Part shown: positions 1 to 7,206 of the stretch, one piece after another
Layout: every line of letters starts with the position of its first letter
Numbering within the stretch: the first letter of the stretch is position 1
NCBI RefSeq assembly: GCF_017163935.1
Contig: NZ_JABVZR010000002.1
Span: 2,108,001-2,172,000, forward strand
Reading direction: 5' to 3'
DNA: 64,000 nucleotides
DNA from: Novosphingobium terrae
Lineage (GTDB): Bacteria; Pseudomonadota; Alphaproteobacteria; Sphingomonadales; Sphingomonadaceae
Notes under the pieces: model-generated
What the model was told of the DNA's origin: nothing
Databases searched by the model: none
The model's input: the letters and a program-made list of their open reading frames with translations, nothing else
Program-made: the position numbers and the translations under genes

Positions 1-223
1 AATAATACCAGGCCGCCACATCGGGCACCAGAATGACGAGGATATAGGTCTTGCCGCTCACCAGTTGCCGTGCGGCCAGCGCCGGGCGGTAGTTGAGGTC
101 GCGGATTGCGGCTTCCACCTTGGCGCGCACATTCGGGCGCACCGTTTCCACGCCGTTGAGCACGCGCGAGACGGTCTTGATCGAAATGCCCGACTTTTCG
201 GCGACATCCTTGATGGTGGCCAT
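1..223 (-). CDS. LacI-family transcriptional regulator, N-terminal part only
   Basis: The gene reads leftwards out of the window, so only about the first 74 residues are visible. They begin MATIKDVAEKSGISIKTVSR, the classic LacI helix-turn-helix, followed by the hinge-helix region with NYRPALAARQL and the start of the ligand-binding domain. LacI proteins are usually sugar-responsive repressors of neighbouring uptake and hydrolase genes. The ATG lies 13 bases downstream of the stop of the formylglycine-generating-enzyme homologue on the same strand, so the two may be co-transcribed. The effector cannot be told from this fragment. Family assignment is sure. Confidence 0.93.
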   Translation of the reverse strand, partial: MATIKDVAEKSGISIKTVSRVLNGVETVRPNVRAKVEAAIRDLNYRPALAARQLVSGKTYILVILVPDVAAWYY

Positions 224-235
224 GACCGGGCAACC

Positions 236-1198
236 CTAACCGCGCACCACGCAGCGAAAGCCGATATGGCTGGTGGAGCTGTCCACGCTTTGCGGGTGGC
301 GCGCGGCGGGGCGATAGCGCTGGCAATAGCTGGGCGCGCAAAGATGCGATCCGCCCTTCAGCACCTTGCGCGGAATCTTGACCTGAGGGCTGGCCGGGTC
401 GAAGCTTTTGGCGCGAAAGCCGCCGCGCGGATTGCTGACGGCGCAGCAGGCGGATTTGGCTTTCTTTTGGGCGGTTTCGGGCAGGCTCCACCAATCCTCG
501 CACCATTCCCAGACATTGCCGATCATGTCGAAAACGCCATAGCCATTCGCCGGAAAGGCTCTCACCGGGCTGGTGCGGACCCAGCCATCCTCAGCCAGAT
601 TGGCAAAGGGAAACAGCCCCTGCCAGGTGTTGGCCTGATGCACGCCGCCCGGCGTCAGCTCATCGCCCCAGGCAAATTCCTTGTCGACCAGACCACCGCG
701 CGCGGCAAACTCGAACTCGGCCTCGGTGGGCAGCGCCTTGCCCGCCCAGGCGGCATAGGCGGCGGCATCCTGATGCACCACGTGCACGACCGGATGGTCC
801 ATCAGATCCTCGATGCCGCTGTCAGGCCCGGTGGGGTGGCGCCAGTCCGCACCGGGCATCCAGCGCCACCATTGCGACGGATCGGAGGTGTCCACCGGCC
901 TGTCCGTCATCATGAACACCGCCGAGCCCGGCACTGCCAGAGCCGGGTCCATGCCGGGGTATTGCGCGGGATCGGGCGCGATCTCGGCGAAGGTCTGGTA
1001 GCCGGTTGCCGCCACAAAACGGGCGAAGTCGGCGTTGGTCACGGGCACTTTATCGATCCAGAAGGGATCGACCTTCACCCGGCGCAGCGGCGCTTCCTCG
1101 GGATAGAAGGCGGTCGATCCCATGGTGAAGGTGCCACCGGGAATCGCCACCATGCCTTCGGGAATGGGGCGGGATGCTGCGCTGAGTTCCATGACCAT
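236..1198 (-). CDS. Formylglycine-generating enzyme (SUMF1/EgtB-fold) family protein
   Basis: A 320-residue FGE-sulfatase-domain protein. It opens with the family hallmark IPGGTFTMGS and closes with a segment almost identical in pattern to genuine FGEs: KGGSHLCAPSYCQRYR, then AAR and GFRC. The two cysteines C287 and C292 keep the C-x4-C spacing of the copper-binding catalytic pair of human and Streptomyces FGE, which oxidises a sulfatase Cys to formylglycine. Many paralogues lack this pair, so this one is likely a real sulfatase activator. No signal peptide is seen, suggesting a cytoplasmic protein. No sulfatase lies inside the window; one would be expected to the left. It probably shares a transcript with the LacI gene. 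Confidence 0.9.
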   Translation of the reverse strand: MVMELSAASRPIPEGMVAIPGGTFTMGSTAFYPEEAPLRRVKVDPFWIDKVPVTNADFARFVAATGYQTFAEIAPDPAQYPGMDPALAVPGSAVFMMTDRPVDTSDPSQWWRWMPGADWRHPTGPDSGIEDLMDHPVVHVVHQDAAAYAAWAGKALPTEAEFEFAARGGLVDKEFAWGDELTPGGVHQANTWQGLFPFANLAEDGWVRTSPVRAFPANGYGVFDMIGNVWEWCEDWWSLPETAQKKAKSACCAVSNPRGGFRAKSFDPASPQVKIPRKVLKGGSHLCAPSYCQRYRPAARHPQSVDSSTSHIGFRCVVRG

Positions 1199-1219
1199 CG
1201 TTAACCTCTAGGCGAGATG

Positions 1220-1244
1220 GCGGGGGGCGACAACCATCCCCCGC
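1220..1244 (-). terminator. GC hairpin between GH3 remnant and FGE gene
   Basis: A perfect 7-bp inverted repeat, GCGGGGG and CCCCCGC, with an 11-base loop. It lies just downstream of the GH3 remnant on the minus strand and just upstream of the FGE start. No clear U-run follows, so termination is inferred from position and stem strength. Confidence 0.4.
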
Positions 1245-1248
1245 ACCA

Positions 1249-1640
1249 TCATGGACGCGCGCTCAGCACGATCCCGACACCACGCAGGTAGAGCGGTTCA
1301 GCGCCGCCATGGAGGAGGGCAGTTCGAAGGGCAGATGCCCGCGCGCCACCGCCTTGCCGGCCACCACATCGAGCAGCGCCGCATCGCTGGCGCCGAAGAC
1401 GGCCAAGCAGGGCGTCTGCGCGGTCCTTCACATTGGTGAGGATCGCAGGCCGGTCATAGCCCTCGGTCGAGGCGCCGATGCCCGAGTCCGGCGCGGGCAG
1501 TGAGCCATGCAGCAGCGTGCCGACCTTTCTCTTCAAGCGTTATGCGCGCCAGCCGGGCGCATCCTTCGCGCCGCACAGGGCAAGCGAAACCAGAGGCAGC
1601 AGAAGCGCGGTGGCAAGCGGGCGAGCATCAGGTGCAGGCT
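1249..1640 (-). pseudogene. Decayed GH3 beta-glucosidase: N- and C-terminal ends fused by a large internal deletion, with frameshifts
   Basis: Read on the minus strand, pieces of a GH3 beta-glucosidase occur in the right order but in shifting frames. First comes a signal-peptide-like stretch, LATALLLPLVSLALCGA. Then LARITLEEK (the LLARMTLEEK start of GH3), a 1-base shift, and VGTLLHGSLPAPDSGIGAS. This runs straight into YDRPAILTNVKDRADALL from near the C-terminus of the family. Another shift gives AVFGASDAALLDVVAGKAV and LPFELPSSMAA, and a last shift restores EPLYLRGVGIVL and the stop. The roughly 500-residue catalytic core is missing. The call rests on my recall of the family sequence; the exact left limit is fuzzy. 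Confidence 0.72.
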
Positions 1641-1691
1641 CCCGAAGAAGACATGGGCAGCGCACAAGAGTTTGCACGCCGTCCCGGAGTG

Positions 1692-1862
1692 TTAGCGGAA
1701 GTGGTAGGAAATCGTGCCGCCAAAGTAGCGCGAGGCATCCTTTTTGTAGGTGCCCACCATGTCATAGGGCGTCGCCGTCGTAAAAGGATGGGCCGTCTTT
1801 TCGTCATGCCGGGCGGCGGTATCCCAGTGATCGGGGTTCTCGAACCCTCGTATGGCTATGTT
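1692..1862 (-). pseudogene. C-terminal remnant of a TonB-dependent receptor
   Basis: An open stretch of about 55 residues ends in the typical last beta-strand of a TonB-dependent receptor, RYFGGTISYHFR followed by a stop. Just before it are AHPFTTATPYDMVGTYKKD, as in the last extracellular loop and strand. No barrel, plug or signal peptide is present upstream, where the Rrf2 promoter begins instead. Together with the GH3 remnant beside it, this looks like the debris of a deleted sugar-uptake locus. The alternative of a real 60-residue protein is unlikely. Confidence 0.6.
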
Positions 1863-1939
1863 TCGTGAAAAATGTAACATGATAAGTGTCGTGATTCATC
1901 GCACTTGCCAATCCGGGCCGCGATGTACAAGAGGTTCGC

Positions 1940-2398
1940 GTGCGCAATGACAGCCGCCTTTCCCGCATGCTCCATGTGCTGCTCCATATGGCGCGGCATG
2001 ATGGCCCGCTGACCTCCGAGGCGATCGCGCGGATGCTGGGCACCAATGCCGTTGTGGTCCGCCGCACCATGGCGGGGCTCCGCGAGGAAGGCTATGTTCG
2101 GTCCGAAAAGGGACATGGCGGCGGCTGGGTGATCTGCGCGGATCTGGAAAGGGTCACGCTGCTCGACATTCACCGCGCTGTCGGCGGGCCGCGCATTTTC
2201 GCCATCGGCAATGAGCATGCCAATCCGGCCTGCGCGGTGGAGAAGGTCGTCAATGCCGCAGTGGAGGATGCCCTGCGCGATGCGGAGGCCTTGCTGATCG
2301 CGCGGTTTGGTGCGGTGACGCTTGCCCGGTTGGCGCAACAGTTCGATGCGCTTTGCATCGCGCCGCCGCACGGCGATATGTCGGGGATCGCTTCTTAA
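1940..2398 (+). CDS. Rrf2-family transcriptional regulator
   Basis: A 152-residue winged-helix protein with the Rrf2 pattern: SRLSRMLHVLLHMARHDG at the N-terminus, a recognition helix in MLGTNAVVVRRTMAGLREEG, and a wing with the family glycines, SEKGHGGGW. The three-cysteine Fe-S motif of IscR or NsrR is absent (only two isolated cysteines), so it belongs to the cluster-free YwnA-like branch. The start is GTG, chosen because AAGAGG lies five bases upstream; the nearest upstream ATG is out of frame. It stands alone, transcribed away from the receptor remnant, so its target may be lost or elsewhere. Confidence 0.85.
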   Translation: MRNDSRLSRMLHVLLHMARHDGPLTSEAIARMLGTNAVVVRRTMAGLREEGYVRSEKGHGGGWVICADLERVTLLDIHRAVGGPRIFAIGNEHANPACAVEKVVNAAVEDALRDAEALLIARFGAVTLARLAQQFDALCIAPPHGDMSGIAS

Positions 2399-2470
2399 CA
2401 GCAGGGGCGCCAGCATCGACGGGCGTTTCACGGCCCCATGCAGCAGCCCTGATCACCGGCCCGCGCGGGC

Positions 2471-2839
2471 TTATCCTCCGCGCTGAAGTCGTTCTGTGAT
2501 GATGCGATATTTGTCCGGTGTCGTATCGCTCATCGCGGCTTCGCGGGAGGGGGGGGTGTCGTCAAAGGGGATGGGTTCGGCAAATTGGCTGACCGTCAAA
2601 TCCCACCGTGTGCCGTCGATAAGATTGTAGAAATGTGTGCCGCCCACCGTCCTGGTCGAGAGGATGTCGCCACCGAAATGGTCCTGAACGATCAGGGCGG
2701 TGACGCTGCAATGGTTCTTCGCGGGATTGTCGGCGGACCAGCTTGCCGGAGGGCTCGCCGTTTCAGCCGACCATGCGCTGCGGAGCGCGCGGTATAACGC
2801 GATGGGGTGGTTGAAAGGCTTTTCCGATATCGCGGTCAT
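2471..2839 (-). CDS. YunG-family protein of unknown function
   Basis: A 122-residue protein whose pattern (LYRALRSAWSAETA, NPAKNHCSVTALIVQDHFGG, then THFYNLIDG and WDLTVSQF) fits the YunG family, small proteins of unknown role in many bacteria. The NHCSVTAL stretch and the later His suggest a papain-like or transglutaminase-like core, but that is inference. The ATG used here begins MTAISEKPF; a longer reading to 2920 has atypical composition. No operon partner is close. Confidence 0.7.
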   Translation of the reverse strand: MTAISEKPFNHPIALYRALRSAWSAETASPPASWSADNPAKNHCSVTALIVQDHFGGDILSTRTVGGTHFYNLIDGTRWDLTVSQFAEPIPFDDTPPSREAAMSDTTPDKYRIITERLQRGG

Positions 2840-3247
2840 AGGGCATCCGACATTGAGGGGCCGCCGGTGACTATCATGCGCTGCCGGCGGAAGACAGGCG
2901 TTCTCTGCGTGCCATGACAAGATCGAGACGGTGTTCGATGGGGCCTGTCTACGGCCCGAGGATCAGGCGGAGATCCGGCAGGATATTGATGGGGCCATCG
3001 GCAAAAAAGCGCCCGCCAACGCAACATCCTCTTCGGCGGGCCGATGGTTTGTTTGCCCCGATCATCGGGCAGGGCGAGGGGCTCTGGCCGTTCTGAGGCA
3101 ATCCGCGCTTGCCGGGCAAGAAGAATATTTACATTACCTATCTGCAAACTAGGATATATAGGTCGATGCGTTGCCAAGGAGGGTCGCATGCTGCCTGTTT
3201 CCGTCTCACTTTCTCTGCGCTCGCGGCCCCTGCGGTAAGGCTGAAAG
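2840..3247. other. Intergenic stretch with weak open frames and the promoter region of the ABC operon
   Basis: No gene family is recognised in these 408 bases. A plus-strand frame near 2910-3150 reads KIETVFDGACLRPEDQAEIR and could be a relic, but it lacks a good start and any match I know. The last 130 bases become AT-rich; an AGGATATATAGG stretch near 3150 is the best candidate for the -10 region and control site of the transporter operon that begins at 3248. Confidence 0.35.
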
Positions 3248-4288
3248 ATGGCGCAAACACAATCGACCTCCCGGCTGATCGGCATGGCGGCGTTGCTGCT
3301 TGCTCTGCTCGGCGGATGCAAGGATCATGGCAAGGCCTCGGGCGATCCCAATGATCTTTCCGATGTGACGATCATCGTCGGCACACCCAACAAGACCGGC
3401 CTGCGCCGCCAGCTGACGGCTGCTGGCGAGACCACAAACCTGCCCTACAAGATCGAATGGGCGGTCTTCGATTCCACCCCGCCGCTGACCGAGGCGCTGA
3501 AGGCGGGCAAGGTCGATATCGGCGGAGGCGGGGAGACCGGTGTGCTCTTCGCCATTGCCAATGGCGCGAAAATTGCGGTGCTGGCGGGTACGGAGATGCG
3601 CGATCCGGACAAGGCCGTGGAAGTGCTGGTGCCGGCCGACAGCCCGGCGCATTCCCTGGCCGATCTGCGCGGGCGCAAGATCGCGCTGCCCTATTACACC
3701 GCGCAGCATTATGAGCTGGCGCGCGCGCTGGACAAGGCAGGCCTGCCCTGGGATCGCAAGCTGATCCTCAATCTGAACACGGTCGACGGGCTTTCGGCGC
3801 TGGTCAACCGGCAGGTCGATGCACTGATCGTGTGGGACCCCAATGCCGCGGTGGCCCAGACCCGGTTCCATGCGCGCGGCATCGGCTCACTGCGGGCCAT
3901 CGTGCCGACGGCGGGAATGCTTTATGCGGCGCAAGCCTCGGTGGAGGACCCGCGCAAGAAGAAGGCGCTGCAGGATCTGACGCGGCGGATCATCCGCGCC
4001 CAGGCCTGGGTCAATGACCATCCCGAGCAATGGGCGCAAGAGATGGCGACACAGGCGCAAATCCCGCTGCCTGCCGCCCGGCTGACGGTCTCGCGCAACA
4101 ATGCCGATTACCTCCCGGCGGGCGACAAGGATGTGGTGGATCGCTGGCAGAAGGAGGTGGATTACTTCCACCAGCAGGGCCAGTTCCAAACGGCGTTCAA
4201 CATCCGCGACCATCTGGCGCCGGGCTTCGATGCCATTGTGGCCGATGAAAACGCCAAGCTGCCTCACAAGGCCGGAGCCGCCCAATGA
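3248..4288 (+). CDS. ABC transporter substrate-binding lipoprotein, sulfonate/nitrate/taurine type
   Basis: A 346-residue periplasmic binding protein of the SsuA/TauA/NMT1 class. The N-terminus is a lipoprotein signal with lipobox LLGGC (Cys24). The mature part has the family run of a TPNKTG start, LTEALKAGKVDIGGGGETG in lobe 1, a SLADLRGRKIALP motif, and VDALIVWDPNAAVAQ in lobe 2. It would capture a small oxyanionic compound, probably an alkane- or aryl-sulfonate, for the permease encoded next. The stop overlaps the permease start by four bases (ATGA), so the genes are translationally coupled. Substrate is inferred from family and from the flavin monooxygenase at the operon end. Confidence 0.88.
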   Translation: MAQTQSTSRLIGMAALLLALLGGCKDHGKASGDPNDLSDVTIIVGTPNKTGLRRQLTAAGETTNLPYKIEWAVFDSTPPLTEALKAGKVDIGGGGETGVLFAIANGAKIAVLAGTEMRDPDKAVEVLVPADSPAHSLADLRGRKIALPYYTAQHYELARALDKAGLPWDRKLILNLNTVDGLSALVNRQVDALIVWDPNAAVAQTRFHARGIGSLRAIVPTAGMLYAAQASVEDPRKKKALQDLTRRIIRAQAWVNDHPEQWAQEMATQAQIPLPAARLTVSRNNADYLPAGDKDVVDRWQKEVDYFHQQGQFQTAFNIRDHLAPGFDAIVADENAKLPHKAGAAQ

Positions 4289-5127
4289 CGGCCAGCATCA
4301 CCGCGCTGGAAACGGCCTCGACGCTGGAGCGGCTCCCGTCGCTGGCAGGGCGGCAGAAGCAGCTGCGTGTACCGCGCTCGCTGCGGCGGTTGAGCGGTGT
4401 CGTGCTGCTGCTGGCGGGATGGGCCTTGTCCAGCTGGTTCAACTGGCTGCCCACCGATATCCTGCCTTCGCCGCGCAGCGTGGTGCTGGCGATGGGCGAA
4501 TTGCTGTCTGACGGGCAGTTGGTCGAGGCGCTGGGTGCTTCGCTCACGCGGGTGGTGATCGGCTGCTCGATCGGCATTGCGGCAGGGGTGGTGGCCGGGC
4601 TGTTCTCCGGCCTGCTGCATCTGGGCGAGGATCTGATCGACGCCCCGGTGCAGATGATGCGCACCCTGCCATGGGCCGGGCTGATCCCGCTGCTGATCAT
4701 CTGGCTGGGCATCAATGAGGCCTCGAAGATCGCGCTGGTGGCGCTGGCCTCCTTTTTCCCGATCTATCTCAATCTCTTCGCCGGCATCCGCAACATCGAC
4801 CAGAACCTGATCGAGGCATCCCATACGCTGGGGTTGGGGCAGGGGGAGATCGTGCGCCATGTCGTGCTGCCCGGCGCTTTGCCCAATGCGCTGATCGGGC
4901 TGCGTTTCGCGCTGGGCCATGCGTGGCTGGCGCTGGTGCTGGCCGAAACGGTCAACAGCCAGACCGGCATCGGTTCGCTCACCACCTATGCGCGGGAGAC
5001 CTATCGCACCGATATCGTGCTGGTCTGCCTGCTGATTTACGCCCTGCTCGGTCTTTCGACCGACCTCATCGTCCGCTTTCTGGAAGGAAGGTTCCTGTCA
5101 TGGCGACCGAGCTTCAAAGCCGCCTGA
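4285..5127 (+). CDS. ABC transporter permease, SsuC/TauC family
   Basis: A 280-residue integral membrane protein. After a cytoplasmic N-terminus it shows about six hydrophobic segments, beginning LSGVVLLLAGWALSSWF. The cytoplasmic EAA loop, EASHTLGLGQGEIVRHVVLP, is the contact site for the ATPase. Length and order match BPD_transp_1 permeases of sulfonate, nitrate and taurine importers. It overlaps the binding-protein gene at its start, and its last 28 bases overlap the ATPase start at 5100. All three parts of the importer are therefore present and complete. Confidence 0.9.
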   Translation: MTASITALETASTLERLPSLAGRQKQLRVPRSLRRLSGVVLLLAGWALSSWFNWLPTDILPSPRSVVLAMGELLSDGQLVEALGASLTRVVIGCSIGIAAGVVAGLFSGLLHLGEDLIDAPVQMMRTLPWAGLIPLLIIWLGINEASKIALVALASFFPIYLNLFAGIRNIDQNLIEASHTLGLGQGEIVRHVVLPGALPNALIGLRFALGHAWLALVLAETVNSQTGIGSLTTYARETYRTDIVLVCLLIYALLGLSTDLIVRFLEGRFLSWRPSFKAA

Positions 5128-5849
5128 GCCCCTCGCCCATCGAGGCCCCGCATCGCCCGCGCGGCGCGGCGGTGCGGGCGCGGGGCGTCACCCGGCGCTT
5201 CGGTGATCGCACCGTGATCGACGATCTCGATCTGGATATCCATCCCGGTGAATTCGTCGCGCTGCTTGGTGCCAGCGGTTGCGGCAAGAGCACCCTGCTG
5301 CGCATTCTGGCCGGACTGGATCAGGAGATGAGCGGCGATGTGCTGGTCTCCGCCCGGCGCGGCGTGGGTTTTCAGGCGCCGCGCCTGCTGCCGTGGAAGC
5401 GCGTCGCCGAGAATGTGGGGCTGGGCTATAAGGGTGCTGATGGGCTCAGTCGCATCGCCGCCACGCTGGCCGAGGTGGGACTGTCTCACCGCGCCCGGGC
5501 CTGGCCCAAGGAGCTTTCGGGCGGTGAGGCACAGCGGGCATCCTTGGCGCGCGCCCTGATGCGCGATCCCGATCTGCTGCTGCTCGATGAACCCTTCAGC
5601 GCGCTGGATGCGCTGACGCGGATGAAGGCGCAGGCTCTGGTGGGCCAGCTGTGGTCGGCGCGGGGCTGCGCTGTGCTGCTCGTCACCCATGATGTGGAGG
5701 AGGCGATGCTGCTGGCCGACCGCATTCTGGTGATGCGCGAGGGGCGGATCGAGGAGGAAGTCTCCCTGCCATCGCCGCGCCCGCGCAGTCTGGATGATGG
5801 CGGCTTCGTGCAAAACCGCGCCGAAATTCTGGGCATGCTGGGCCTCTGA
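5100..5849 (+). CDS. ABC transporter ATP-binding protein, SsuB/TauB family
   Basis: A 249-residue ATPase with Walker A GASGCGKST, Q-loop VGFQAPRLLPWKR, signature ELSGGEAQRASLARAL, Walker B DLLLLDEPFSALD and the switch His in LLVTHDVEEA. The GFQAPRLLPW form of the Q-loop is typical of the nitrate/sulfonate/taurine importers. The ATG at 5100 overlaps the permease end and gives a normal length; a reading extended further upstream would lie inside the permease gene. The next gene follows after 27 bases and looks co-transcribed. Confidence 0.92.
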   Translation: MATELQSRLSPSPIEAPHRPRGAAVRARGVTRRFGDRTVIDDLDLDIHPGEFVALLGASGCGKSTLLRILAGLDQEMSGDVLVSARRGVGFQAPRLLPWKRVAENVGLGYKGADGLSRIAATLAEVGLSHRARAWPKELSGGEAQRASLARALMRDPDLLLLDEPFSALDALTRMKAQALVGQLWSARGCAVLLVTHDVEEAMLLADRILVMREGRIEEEVSLPSPRPRSLDDGGFVQNRAEILGMLGL

Positions 5850-5876
5850 ACCGCCCTTTTGCAGATTGGAACAACC

Positions 5877-7202
5877 ATGAGCCAAACCACCACAGTCCCC
5901 GGCAAGGCCTCTGCCGACCTTCGCCCCGATCAGGCCGCATCGCAGATTGCGCAGGGCTGGGGTGCCGGCCCCAGCGCGCGCTATGAGCAACTGGCCGCCC
6001 CCTTTCGTCCGGTGTTCCAGCGCATCCGCGAAGATGCCGCAATCCGCGACACCCGGCGCCGCCTGCCCTTCGATGAGCTGGAGTGGCTGAAACAGGCCCG
6101 CTTCACCACCCTGCGCGTGCCCGAAAGCCATGGCGGGCAGGGGGTGACCTTGCCCGAATTGATCAATCTGCTGATCGAACTCTCCGAGGCTGATCCCAAC
6201 ATCACCAACATCCTGCGCCCGCATATCGGCTTTACCGAGGATCTGCTCAACAGCAGCCACGAAGCGTTCCGCAACCGGTGGCTGGAACGCATCGTAGCAG
6301 GCGATACTTTCGGCAACGGCTTTTCCGAAACCGGCGGCAATGTCGGCGCGGTGACCACCAGCCTGGTGCGCGATGGCGAGGATTACCGGCTCGACGGGAA
6401 GAAATATTACACCACCGGCACACTCTTCGCGGACTGGACCAATATGGGCGCGGTGGATGAAAACGGCGATCCCACCGGCGCCGTGATCCCCACAAGCGCG
6501 CAAGGCGTGCAGATCATCGACGACTGGAACGGCTTCGGCCAGATGCTGACCGGCAGCGGCACCACGGTGTTCGATCAGGTTCGGGTGCCGCCCGAGCTGG
6601 TGAATCCGGAAAAGGGGCGCGCCCGCTATGTCGGGGCGTTTTTCCAGCTGGTGCATCTGGCCACGCTGGCGGGCATCGGGCGGGCGGCGGCCAATGATGT
6701 GGCGCGGCTGATCCAGGAACGCTCGCGTGCCTATGGCCATGGCAATGCGGCGGCGGCGCGGGACGATCCGCAGATCCTCGCGGTGGTGGGCAAGGTGCGC
6801 GGCGCGGCCTATGCGGCAGGCGCCATCACGCTGAAAGTGGCCGAGGCCTTGCAGCGCGTCTATGATTACAACCAGTCGCGCGAGGTCGAGGCGGAGGAAT
6901 GGGCAGGCGCCATCGCCGATGTCGAGATCAATGAGGCGGTGACGGTGGTCAGCCAATTGGTGCTGGGTGCGGCGACGGATCTCTTTGACGGGCTGGGCGC
7001 CTCGGGCACCAGCCGCGATCATGCGCTGGACCGCCATTGGCGCAATGCCCGCACCATCACCTCGCACAATCCGCGCATCTATCGCGATCGCATCGTGGGC
7101 GCTTTTGCCGTCAATGGCACACTGCCGGTGCAGCCGCTGCGCAATGCGAAGGACAAACCAGGCAAGGTGGACCGCAACGCGGCCTCTCCGCCGATCCTGT
7201 GA
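5877..7202 (+). CDS. Acyl-CoA-dehydrogenase-fold flavin monooxygenase, SfnB/DszC-like
   Basis: A 441-residue protein of the acyl-CoA dehydrogenase fold: an N-terminal helical domain (LPFDELEWLKQARFTTLRVP and the ESHGGQG glycine-rich turn), a central beta-domain with GNGFSETGGN and DGKKYYTTGTLFAD, and a C-terminal four-helix bundle. This pattern fits the reduced-flavin monooxygenases SfnB and DszC, which oxidise sulfones and dibenzothiophene, rather than true acyl-CoA dehydrogenases. Sitting 27 bases after a sulfonate-type importer, it probably desulfurises the imported compound. No flavin reductase lies beside it, so FMNH2 must come from elsewhere. The ATG at 5877 is preferred over one six codons upstream. 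Confidence 0.8.
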   Translation: MSQTTTVPGKASADLRPDQAASQIAQGWGAGPSARYEQLAAPFRPVFQRIREDAAIRDTRRRLPFDELEWLKQARFTTLRVPESHGGQGVTLPELINLLIELSEADPNITNILRPHIGFTEDLLNSSHEAFRNRWLERIVAGDTFGNGFSETGGNVGAVTTSLVRDGEDYRLDGKKYYTTGTLFADWTNMGAVDENGDPTGAVIPTSAQGVQIIDDWNGFGQMLTGSGTTVFDQVRVPPELVNPEKGRARYVGAFFQLVHLATLAGIGRAAANDVARLIQERSRAYGHGNAAAARDDPQILAVVGKVRGAAYAAGAITLKVAEALQRVYDYNQSREVEAEEWAGAIADVEINEAVTVVSQLVLGAATDLFDGLGASGTSRDHALDRHWRNARTITSHNPRIYRDRIVGAFAVNGTLPVQPLRNAKDKPGKVDRNAASPPIL

Positions 7203-7206
7203 GGGC

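Noticed and set aside
2931..3152. Short plus-strand frame reading VFDGACLRPEDQAEIRQDID
   Set aside because: No ATG with a ribosome-binding site and no family recognised; kept only as a note on the intergenic stretch.
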